This document shows positions 1 to 6,115 of a stretch of 7,018 bases of DNA, one piece after another. Position numbers and translations under genes: made by a program. Source of the stretch: an uncultured Lachnospiraceae bacterium (GTDB taxonomy: Bacteria > Bacillota_A > Clostridia > Lachnospirales > Lachnospiraceae). How positions within the stretch are numbered: position 1 is the first letter of the stretch; each line of letters begins with the position of its first letter. The stretch spans positions 1 to 7,018 of the forward strand of contig CAJUQU010000213.1 of the NCBI GenBank assembly GCA_910588595.1, written 5' to 3'. The notes below the pieces were generated by a model, which saw nothing but the letters and a program-made list of their open reading frames with translations, was not told where the DNA came from and did no database searches.

Positions 1-6
1 TATTTA

Positions 7-33
7 CTGACTGCCCCGGCATTATCCAGTCAG
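7..33 (-). terminator. possible terminator stem-loop after the membrane protein gene
   Basis: Perfect 7-bp inverted repeat, CTGACTG at 7-13 and CAGTCAG at 27-33, with a 13-nt loop. It begins 6 nt after the stop codon of the membrane protein gene, which is where a terminator is expected. Read on the minus strand it is followed by TAAATA, so no clear T-run is visible before the window edge. A plain stem-loop or mRNA 3'-end stabiliser is equally possible. Confidence 0.35.
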
Positions 34-39
34 GATATC

Positions 40-762
40 CTACACCCGGTTTCCTATGATGGAGCGAAGGATATCCTCCAGCTCACGCGCCTCCTCCTGC
101 GAAAAGACTGGTCCCTTCCTCTCCGGATTTTCAACAGCATCGAAATCCACATGATCAGACTCCTCCGCAGCCTTGATCTCCGACCTGCCGCGCCTCTCCG
201 CCTTGGCGTTTTTCTCCTGCGCCAGTTCCCACAAAAGTTTTTCCTTCTCCACGATACCGTGCTCGAGCCGCTGCGCAACCGTATTCTCCAGGTAATCCGT
301 GAGGTTTGTCTTTAACATTCTCCTGCGCCCTGGCATGTCCACAATGGACATCGCGCTCAGATACAGATAAATCCCAAACAGGCTTATGATATAATACGGA
401 AGCAGATCGACGAACCGGTGTCCTTCGACGATGCCGCTGAACACACCGAATCCCGCGACGAAAACACCAGCCAGCATCAGCTGTCCCGATAAATGCTTCA
501 TAAAATTGATGCTCATCCCCAGCACGCGGATGCGGTTGATATACTTATCCACAAACACGGGAATGTTTGACACCCCGCCATTGAGCTTATAGCAGTTGAT
601 AAAACGTTCCTTGCATTGCTTGAGCAGCTTGTTGTCCGTCCCGGAAAGCGTGTCCGCCTGCTGGATCATCCTTTGGTATATCACTCCGATCGCCACCTGG
701 TATAAGATGCCGACCGCCATAAAGACAAGTGTCAGTAACATGGTTGTAGATTCCTTTGTCAT
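40..762 (-). CDS. three-helix membrane protein of unknown function
   Basis: I do not recognise a named family. The 240-residue protein shows a hydrophobic segment at about residues 8-29, a long polar loop (30-88) with two cysteines (C50, C57), two further hydrophobic segments at about 93-112 and 120-141, and a highly charged tail of about 100 residues starting with GRRRMLK. The positive charges after the third helix suggest that the tail and the 30-88 loop are cytoplasmic and the N-terminus is outside. The tail is rich in K, E and R (residues 159-215, possibly helical) and ends in an acidic segment around FSQEEARELEDILRSII, which could be a docking peptide. The ATG at 762-760 has a purine-rich site (GAGGGAG, 771-777) 8 nt upstream. 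A 188-nt gap and a promoter-like sequence separate it from the ATPase gene, so it may be an independent unit. A link to the polymer genes is only positional. Confidence 0.8.
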   Translation of the reverse strand: MTKESTTMLLTLVFMAVGILYQVAIGVIYQRMIQQADTLSGTDNKLLKQCKERFINCYKLNGGVSNIPVFVDKYINRIRVLGMSINFMKHLSGQLMLAGVFVAGFGVFSGIVEGHRFVDLLPYYIISLFGIYLYLSAMSIVDMPGRRRMLKTNLTDYLENTVAQRLEHGIVEKEKLLWELAQEKNAKAERRGRSEIKAAEESDHVDFDAVENPERKGPVFSQEEARELEDILRSIIGNRV

Positions 763-816
763 GATGATATCTCCCTCTTTTCACTTCGTTAATCCTATAA
801 CGTTTCTTGTGTTTTT

Positions 817-845
817 AGTATAATCATTTCCAGACTTTACCACAA
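817..845 (-). promoter_or_regulatory. possible sigma-A-type promoter for the membrane protein gene
   Basis: On the minus strand, TTGTGG (840-845) and TATACT (817-822) are separated by exactly 17 nt. The -10 matches the consensus in 5 of 6 positions and the -35 in 3 of 6. Transcription would start near 810, leaving a leader of about 48 nt before the ATG at 762. The position between a possible terminator and the gene fits, but the -35 is weak. Confidence 0.5.
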
Positions 846-923
846 GACATTTTAGGGCAGAATCGTTCGACAAATTCATACAGGATCTGTGCTGTATTTA
901 CTGTAATTGTGTTTCTTTTACGG

Positions 924-949
924 AAAATGACGGGATCCTCACTGTCCCG
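924..949 (-). terminator. weak terminator-like hairpin after the ATPase gene
   Basis: One base after the ATPase stop, the minus strand reads CGGGA (949-945), a 9-nt loop, TCCCG (935-931), then TCATTTT. The 5-bp GC-rich stem with a short, interrupted T-run is a poor but correctly placed intrinsic terminator. Together with the promoter-like sequence downstream it suggests that the export operon ends here, possibly with read-through. Confidence 0.35.
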
Positions 950-950
950 C

Positions 951-1682
951 TCAACCATTCCCCATAAATTTCAAATAATGCTCCAGTACCAAACTGGTGT
1001 TCCCAATCTCTCTCATCTCGCCGTCATGAAGCCACATCACCCTGTCGCACAGCTCCCTTAGGGTCTCTATGCTGTGTGACACGATGATCACCGTCCGATC
1101 GTCGTCGTTGATGAGCTCTTTCATCTTCGCAAGGCTCTTTTTTCTAAACCTTTCATCCCCGACACTTAAAACTTCATCGACCAGCATGATGTCATTCTTG
1201 AGCATCGCCGTGATCGAGAAAGCCAGTTTCGAGTGCATTCCGCTCGAGTACGTCCTGACAGGCCGGTCGATAAACTCACCGATCTCAGCAAAATCAATAA
1301 TCTCCTGTGCTTTGTCCTCGATCTCCCTCTCCGAAAATCCCAGCAGCATTCCAGATAAGATGATGTTCTCCCTTCCAGTCAGATTCTCCTTAAACCCGAC
1401 CCCAAGCGCCATGAGTGAAACCGAGTGCCCCCTTAGATCGATCACTCCCGTATTGGGCGAGAACACACCTGCTATGGAGCGCAGCAAAGTTGATTTGCCG
1501 CTGCCGTTTTTTCCGACAATGCCAAGAATGCCGCCCTCCTCCACCTGGAACGATACATGTTTTACCGCTTCAAAAACCTCGCTGCGCACCTTTTTGCGGA
1601 AAAATGATCTCTGCACGGACATGTTGTTCAAGATTCTATAATATATGCTGACATCCCTCACGTCAATCGCGATATCTGACAT
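951..1682 (-). CDS. tagH: polysaccharide/teichoic acid export ABC transporter ATP-binding protein (TagH/KpsT type)
   Basis: This is the cytoplasmic ATPase that would power export of a lipid-linked polymer through the permease encoded upstream. In the 243-residue protein, Walker A is GKNGSGKST (57-65), the signature is YSSGM (145-149) as is typical of the TagH/KpsT/Wzt group, Walker B is IMLVDE (165-170) and the switch histidine is H203 in VSHS. The N-terminal IDVRDVSIYYRI and the SFFRKK stretch before the core are also typical of this group. It ends shortly after the nucleotide-binding domain, so it lacks the C-terminal extension of Bacillus subtilis TagH and the polymer-binding domain of Wzt. 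The start was placed at ATG 1682-1680 because AAGGGGG lies 6 nt upstream and the family N-terminus begins there. The frame stays open to an ATG at 1745, but those 21 codons run into an inserted repeat and lack a ribosome binding site. The symbol indicates family; the exported polymer is inferred from neighbours. Confidence 0.93.
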   Translation of the reverse strand: MSDIAIDVRDVSIYYRILNNMSVQRSFFRKKVRSEVFEAVKHVSFQVEEGGILGIVGKNGSGKSTLLRSIAGVFSPNTGVIDLRGHSVSLMALGVGFKENLTGRENIILSGMLLGFSEREIEDKAQEIIDFAEIGEFIDRPVRTYSSGMHSKLAFSITAMLKNDIMLVDEVLSVGDERFRKKSLAKMKELINDDDRTVIIVSHSIETLRELCDRVMWLHDGEMREIGNTSLVLEHYLKFMGNG

Positions 1683-1688
1683 AATTGT

Positions 1689-1695
1689 CCCCCTT
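1689..1695 (-). promoter_or_regulatory. ribosome binding site deciding the ATPase start
   Basis: AAGGGGG on the minus strand, 6 nt before ATG 1682. It lies outside the inserted repeat, so the original translation start of the ATPase gene was kept after the insertion. The upstream ATG at 1745 has no comparable site. Confidence 0.75.
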
Positions 1696-1712
1696 ACTTC
1701 CATCAGAACCTG

Positions 1713-1919
1713 CCTAGAGCGTGTTTGAAAATTCATTCCCGCCATCTGTATAACGACGCCATAGCGTCGTATTCACCACTTTGCGCGATATTTGCGTCAA
1801 ATTCAGTCGACGTAGCCCGCTACGACTCCTTCATTTGGCACATCATCTGTAAGATGATTTAATCTCCCACAAACTGTGCCGTACATCTGACAGAAAGCAT
1901 TTTTCAAACACGCTCTAGG
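1713..1919. mobile_element. MITE-like non-autonomous element with 19-bp terminal inverted repeats
   Basis: CCTAGAGCGTGTTTGAAAA at 1713-1731 is the exact reverse complement of 1901-1919. The outermost bases allow two readings of the target duplication: TA (element 1717-1915, 199 bp), as in IS630/mariner-type insertion, or CTAG (element 1718-1914, 197 bp), which fits the YTAR target of IS5-type elements. The interior has no meaningful ORF but holds internal hairpins: ACGACGC/GCGTCGT (1753-1770), CGTAGC/GCTACG (1811-1824) and ATCATCT/AGATGAT (1842-1858). The last is nested inside GGCACA/TGTGCC (1837-1842 with 1875-1880). Short length, long perfect ends and no transposase make a MITE the best reading. 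It sits between permease and ATPase genes that normally lie close together. The parent transposon is not in the window. Confidence 0.8.
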
Positions 1920-1949
1920 AACTGTATCACTTATTTTCCTACAGTTCCT
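1917..1949 (-). repeat. perfect 10-bp stem-loop after the permease gene
   Basis: AGGAACTGTA (1917-1926) and TACAGTTCCT (1940-1949) pair perfectly around a 13-nt loop, starting 2 nt after the permease stop (TAG directly followed by an in-frame TAA). The minus-strand 3' arm abuts the inserted element and shares its edge bases. There is no T-run after the stem, either now or in the sequence obtained by removing the element. It therefore looks like an intercistronic mRNA-processing or stability hairpin rather than a classical terminator. Confidence 0.6.
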
Positions 1950-1951
1950 TA

Positions 1952-3049
1952 CTATATGATCTTCACATAAGCATTCTCATTGCTGTAGATCGTAAATGCC
2001 CCCAGCGCTATGAGTATCAGCGATACCCCTCCCCACAGAAGCAGCAGCCCCGATAACGGTACGGATCCATACAGCATCGCGCCCCGCATGGATGATATGA
2101 GAAACGCCACGGGATTCAGCGTGACAAGCAGCTCCCCAAACGGCTCTGGAATGCGCTTTGCCACATCATAAAACGTTCCGGTAAAATACATCAGCATACT
2201 CAGTACGATTCCCGTAATGTACCCCAGATCACTCACATACACCCCATAGTGCATCATGATCGTCCCCACTCCAAATGTAAACAAAAACAGCACCAGAATG
2301 ATCGGCAGTGCATACAGAATGCTCCAGCTTACGCGGACCCTGAAAAAAAGCATCATCACAACCACAACAGCAAAGGATATCATCATCTTAAAACCGTTCA
2401 CAAACATTTTAGACAGGAGCAGGATGTACTTTGGCATATAGATCTTTGTGATGATCCCCCTGCTGGCTCTCACTGTGTTCACACTGCCCGACACACTTCT
2501 CGAGAAAAATCCCCACATCGTGATCCCGATAAAAATGAAAACGGGAAAATACTGCTCCGACGCGTGGAACACTACGCCAAAGATCAAAGTGTAGATCAGC
2601 ATCATGCAGAAAGGCTCTATCAGCCACCACATCCAGTCGAGATACGAGTTTGACACCTCCGACCGCAGATCTGCCTTCGCAGAGCGCACTGCGTAGGGCA
2701 GATATTTCCTAATGTCCTTGATAAACCGTACAGAGTATCTCTTGATCCCGCCGAGTGTGATCATCTCCTCCGCGATCAGACAGACCGGAAACGGTATGAC
2801 AAATCCGCAGGCAATGCCGACCCCGATGTATTTTATCTTGTATGTGACAGTCATGCCATCAAACCGGATCCCCCTCACACCCCGAAGATACGATACGCCA
2901 AGAGTCAGCAGATTGATGACAACAAAATACACCGCATAAAATACGACTTTTCTTTTTGCAGTCATCTCCCCGTGCCGCAGATAATCGTGAATGATCCCCG
3001 CAAAGAGCGGCGGTATGCAGAACATTGCAATTCCAGTCAGTATATCCAT
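1952..3049 (-). CDS. tagG: polymer-export ABC transporter permease (TagG type) with extra N-terminal membrane domain
   Basis: This is the membrane subunit expected to pair with the downstream ATPase to move a teichoic-acid-like polymer across the cytoplasmic membrane. In the 365-residue protein, residues from about 115 to the end are a typical ABC-2 exporter domain: an amphipathic lead-in (YLPYAVRSAKADL), the conserved SYLDWMWWLIEPF region (135-147), and about six hydrophobic segments near 142-163, 169-186, 222-236, 244-263, 274-295 and 333-352. Family members are usually about 260-280 residues. Here an extra N-terminal block of about 100 residues has three hydrophobic segments (about 3-21, 34-55, 73-94), giving about nine in all. 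The start is ATG 3049-3047, with AAGGAG 5 nt upstream. The frame is open to a TTG at 3118, which has no ribosome binding site. It follows the transferase/glycosyltransferase gene by 69 nt. The export role is secure; the function of the N-terminal block is unknown. Confidence 0.9.
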   Translation of the reverse strand: MDILTGIAMFCIPPLFAGIIHDYLRHGEMTAKRKVVFYAVYFVVINLLTLGVSYLRGVRGIRFDGMTVTYKIKYIGVGIACGFVIPFPVCLIAEEMITLGGIKRYSVRFIKDIRKYLPYAVRSAKADLRSEVSNSYLDWMWWLIEPFCMMLIYTLIFGVVFHASEQYFPVFIFIGITMWGFFSRSVSGSVNTVRASRGIITKIYMPKYILLLSKMFVNGFKMMISFAVVVVMMLFFRVRVSWSILYALPIILVLFLFTFGVGTIMMHYGVYVSDLGYITGIVLSMLMYFTGTFYDVAKRIPEPFGELLVTLNPVAFLISSMRGAMLYGSVPLSGLLLLWGGVSLILIALGAFTIYSNENAYVKII

Positions 3050-3054
3050 AAAAA

Positions 3055-3060
3055 CTCCTT
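3055..3060 (-). promoter_or_regulatory. ribosome binding site deciding the permease start
   Basis: AAGGAG on the minus strand with a 5-nt T-only spacer before ATG 3049. It is the only good site in the 69-nt gap, which rejects the longer reading starting at TTG 3118 next to the previous stop codon. Confidence 0.85.
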
Positions 3061-3118
3061 TTCTCCTGGCAGAAAAAATTTCCGGCAAACAATCTGTGAC
3101 AATATCAGGAAAAAACAA

Positions 3119-5563
3119 TCATTCAAACAACCTCTCAAACTCATCAAGATACTCCGCGTTGTATACATCGTAATCAACTCTCATGGTTGCAACCTTATCT
3201 TCGTACAACAGCTTTAACCCATCATAAATCCCATCCTCCGAGTTGTCCACTACTGTGCCGCCATACCTTTTCATAAAACTTCGCGGTCCCTCAATATCTG
3301 TTGATACGACAGGTTTCCCAAGGATGTCCGCCTCCGCAAGCACCAGTCCGAACCCCTCATAATACGAGCTCAGTATCAGATAGTCACAAGTCTTTAAGAT
3401 CGGATAAGGATTTGATACCGATAACAGCAGGATAACATTATCTGCCAGCCCAAGTGCTTTCACTTTACTGCACAGGTTTTCATAACCCCTGTCCCTGCTG
3501 TTTCCTCCTACTATGATAAGCATGATATCCTGATTGTCCGTCCATAGTCTGTAGAAAGCATCTACTAATCTGTCATGTCCTTTTTCTGGAGAATATCTGC
3601 CAATATTGATAAATTTCTTATGATCTGAATTGATCATTTCATAAAACCGCGCCCTGCCAACAGAGCACTTTGTCGATGGATCCAATTCTATATCTTCCAT
3701 CGAACGCGCTAATATCATCTTATGGTCTATCGCATTGCGAACGGTTATGATATTATCTTCCCTTCCTGATATTTTTAATATGGATGGAATGATATTATCC
3801 GAAACTGTAACCACTTTGTCAAACGCGTTGTATGCATATCTCAAGACATCCATCCTTTGATTTTGCTTGGTTCCGATTTCCTGCATCATGTCATTGTGCA
3901 CGAATATCGCCTTTCTCCCCTCAAAGCGACTATATAACAGGATAACTTCACTCTCATATCCGTTAAACTGGATCACGGTATCAAATCCTGCTGTGCCATA
4001 TGAACGCACAAAATCCTGACGGATCCTTTTCTCCATCTTTTTCATATACCCTTTGGCAAATATTACTTTTTTTCTGTACAGCTCGCGTACGATCCTGTCC
4101 GAAACCGTGAGATCTGAGTACTCTGCGATCGGGAAGAAATTCACCTTTTCGTTAAATGTCGCAAGCTGTTCTGCATGTCTCTTTGCCTTTCCATGATAGA
4201 AAGAAATATAGTAATTGCGCTTGTCAAGATCAATGATATTCGTCGTAGACCTCAAAGACGATGTTATTCCGTTTTTGTCCAGATTTCCTGCATAGATCAG
4301 CACGTTTTCTTTTCCGTTGTGAGGTATTCCGACCGGATGAAGACCTGTGTCCTCTCCCAGAATAACATGATCACACAGTTTTCTTGTCTCACCAATCCCG
4401 TCATATGCGTTAAATCTTTTTATAAACGCTGTGTCATCATAACCCTTTTCTGACCTCAGCTCTCTGACCAGCGAGGGGACATCAAACACCTGCGGGAAGG
4501 GGAGGCTGTCCATATCTATGTAAATTCCCCGGTCTTTTAAATACTTCTCTTTATCGTATGGGAAAAGTACGATCTTCCTGCACGTGCAGGCAAAATCAAA
4601 AAACACACTGGAATAATCCGTGATCAGAACATCGGCTATATTCAAAAAATCGTATGTCTCATAATTTGCCGGAAATTTCCTTATATGTTTAAACGATTTG
4701 ATCTCAGCCTCGTCCTTTTTGTGTATTGCAAATGGATGGAAATTGACATAAAGGATCTCATCATCTGCAAGCTGTCGATCAAGCTCATATAACTGATACA
4801 TCAGATATATATTATTCTTATCAGAACCAACCTTTGCTACAGTCCCCCGCCACGTAGGCATAAACGCATAGATCCGCTTCTCTTTCAGGTTTAGCTTTTC
4901 CTTGATCTGTTCCCTTGATCCTTCATCAAAAAACACTTCATTTCTCGGATATCCTGCTAAAATATATGAACCTGAAGAAATGTTTTCCAACATATAGTCG
5001 CGTATCATTACGTTTTTCGTAAATTCATTCGGATAGAGCAGGTAGTCGGACACGACAAAATTCTTCTGCACATTTCCCATTGCTATGTCATTTTGTATCC
5101 TTCTGCCCAGTGTCTTTAATGGCGTTCCGTGCCATGTATTCAGGTATATCTGTCCATCCTTTTTAATATAATATGGCGGAAAAGTAGTGTCGTTAATGAG
5201 ATATTTTGCACTGGCAAGCAGTCTGACATATTCATCTGACGAGAATATCACGATCTTAACGCCAGTTATACCATAATGTCCAAGCATGGATCTCATCTTC
5301 TTCATGTATCTTCCCCATGACGCCAGATAGATCGTAAATGAATCATATTTTTCGCATGATTTCAGATATTTTATGATATAGAAAATATTACCGTTTAGCT
5401 GGGTTGCCCCCACAGATTCCAGCAAAATGGCATTCTCATCAACAGTCAGTTCTTCATAATACTTTATGTAATCGCACTTCGCACGCCAGTATTCATCCTT
5501 TAGTTTTTTGACTACTCCCTTCCCGTAGTTTGTGACACTTTTTATCTTCTTTCCTATCTTCAT
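3119..5563 (-). CDS. fusion of CDP-glycerol glycerophosphotransferase (TagF type) and GT4 glycosyltransferase
   Basis: A two-enzyme protein of 814 residues, probably at the inner face of the membrane. The N-terminal half (about 45-400) is a TagF-type domain that transfers glycerol phosphate from CDP-glycerol to a growing chain. It has QIYLNTWHGTPLKTLG (138-153), FMPTWRG (234-240), NFHPF (274-278) and TDYSSVFFDF (315-324). The histidines in WHG and HP match conserved active-site histidines of the family. The C-terminal half (about 418-814) is a GT-B retaining glycosyltransferase of family GT4. It starts with VLIYAGNLDKNGITSSL, then has IGRYSPEKGHDRLVDAF (654-670) and the E-x7-E motif EGFGLVLAE (736-744). 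It probably adds a sugar from a nucleotide-sugar donor, identity unknown. GGAG lies 8 nt before ATG 5563. Both halves keep their key motifs, so both are probably active. It lies 123 nt after tagD and is noticeably more AT-rich than its neighbours, which suggests separate acquisition. Confidence 0.92.
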   Translation of the reverse strand: MKIGKKIKSVTNYGKGVVKKLKDEYWRAKCDYIKYYEELTVDENAILLESVGATQLNGNIFYIIKYLKSCEKYDSFTIYLASWGRYMKKMRSMLGHYGITGVKIVIFSSDEYVRLLASAKYLINDTTFPPYYIKKDGQIYLNTWHGTPLKTLGRRIQNDIAMGNVQKNFVVSDYLLYPNEFTKNVMIRDYMLENISSGSYILAGYPRNEVFFDEGSREQIKEKLNLKEKRIYAFMPTWRGTVAKVGSDKNNIYLMYQLYELDRQLADDEILYVNFHPFAIHKKDEAEIKSFKHIRKFPANYETYDFLNIADVLITDYSSVFFDFACTCRKIVLFPYDKEKYLKDRGIYIDMDSLPFPQVFDVPSLVRELRSEKGYDDTAFIKRFNAYDGIGETRKLCDHVILGEDTGLHPVGIPHNGKENVLIYAGNLDKNGITSSLRSTTNIIDLDKRNYYISFYHGKAKRHAEQLATFNEKVNFFPIAEYSDLTVSDRIVRELYRKKVIFAKGYMKKMEKRIRQDFVRSYGTAGFDTVIQFNGYESEVILLYSRFEGRKAIFVHNDMMQEIGTKQNQRMDVLRYAYNAFDKVVTVSDNIIPSILKISGREDNIITVRNAIDHKMILARSMEDIELDPSTKCSVGRARFYEMINSDHKKFINIGRYSPEKGHDRLVDAFYRLWTDNQDIMLIIVGGNSRDRGYENLCSKVKALGLADNVILLLSVSNPYPILKTCDYLILSSYYEGFGLVLAEADILGKPVVSTDIEGPRSFMKRYGGTVVDNSEDGIYDGLKLLYEDKVATMRVDYDVYNAEYLDEFERLFE

Positions 5564-5577
5564 CTTGACTTCTCCAT

Positions 5578-5609
5578 GCGCTATCGTCTATCAAAAATTC
5601 CCGATACGC
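5578..5609 (-). repeat. imperfect stem-loop just before the fusion gene
   Basis: On the minus strand GCGTATCG (5609-5602) can pair with CGATA plus CGC (within 5586-5578) with one bulged G, giving 8 pairs around a 15-nt loop. It ends 2 nt before the GGAG of the fusion gene (5572-5575), so it could modulate translation initiation. The stem is short and may be chance. Confidence 0.3.
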
Positions 5610-5686
5610 CTCTTTGTTATTTTTTTGACATAGTCTCATTCAACCCGTCTGTCATCTTCCATTCGTTCTGATCCAGCCATATCCTG

Positions 5687-6115
5687 TTATTGTATCGCAC
5701 TGTCCGCAGATCTATCATAGGTATGAATGCAGTTCAGGTCATTCTTGATCTGTGTCGTCGATATCTCAGGTGTTCTTGACAGATAGACCACCTCGCAGTA
5801 CTCCTTCAGAAAGTCAAACTTTCCCACCCAGTCGTCCCCCATCACAAAGGTATCGATGTGGTACTCCTTGACATCACTCACCTTCTGTTCCCAGTTGTTC
5901 TCTGGTATGACCAGATCCACATAACGGATCGCCTCGATCAGCTGTCTGCGCTCCTCATATGTAAAATAGCATTTCTTGTGTTTCTCACTCCAGTTAAACT
6001 CGTCACTCGAAAGCACTACGATCAGATAATCCCCGAGTGCTTTCGCCCGTCTCAACAGATTGATATGACCATAGTGCAGCAGGTCAAACGTCCCGTAAGT
6101 AATCACTCTTTTCAT
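5687..6115 (-). CDS. tagD: glycerol-3-phosphate cytidylyltransferase
   Basis: This cytoplasmic enzyme joins CTP and sn-glycerol 3-phosphate to give CDP-glycerol and pyrophosphate. CDP-glycerol is the donor used by both glycerophosphotransferases encoded beside it. In the 142-residue protein the family motifs are all present: YGTFDLLHYGH (7-17) with the nucleotide-binding HxGH pair H14/H17, RYVDLVIPE (64-72), VMGDDW (91-96) and RTPEISTT (114-121). The last corresponds to the RTxGISTT motif, with PE in place of the more usual residues. The B. subtilis enzyme is about 129 residues; here about 15 extra residues without recognisable features follow IKNDL. The ATG at 6115 overlaps the stop of the upstream transferase as ATGA, and AAGGAG lies 7 nt upstream (6123-6128) within that gene, so the two are probably translationally coupled. 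Confidence 0.95.
   Translation of the reverse strand: MKRVITYGTFDLLHYGHINLLRRAKALGDYLIVVLSSDEFNWSEKHKKCYFTYEERRQLIEAIRYVDLVIPENNWEQKVSDVKEYHIDTFVMGDDWVGKFDFLKEYCEVVYLSRTPEISTTQIKNDLNCIHTYDRSADSAIQ

Noticed and set aside
819..824. Plus-strand TATAAT
   Set aside because: It overlaps the better minus-strand -10, and no plus-strand gene lies downstream.
878..897. ATACAG/CTGTAT inverted repeat between the ATPase and membrane protein genes
   Set aside because: Only 6 bp with an 8-nt loop and no T-run in either direction; could be a chance palindrome.
1069..1641. 190-codon plus-strand frame opposite the ATPase gene
   Set aside because: Mirrors the well-supported ATPase gene; the translation has no family features and no ribosome binding site supports it.
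1743..1800. Possible outward promoter inside the mobile element (TGAATA, 17 nt, TATACA on the minus strand)
   Set aside because: The -35 matches only 3 of 6 positions and overlaps an internal hairpin; not strong enough to annotate without expression data.
3050..3118. Extension of the permease to a TTG next to the previous stop codon
   Set aside because: No ribosome binding site at TTG 3118, while ATG 3049 has an ideal AAGGAG and begins a sensible membrane helix.
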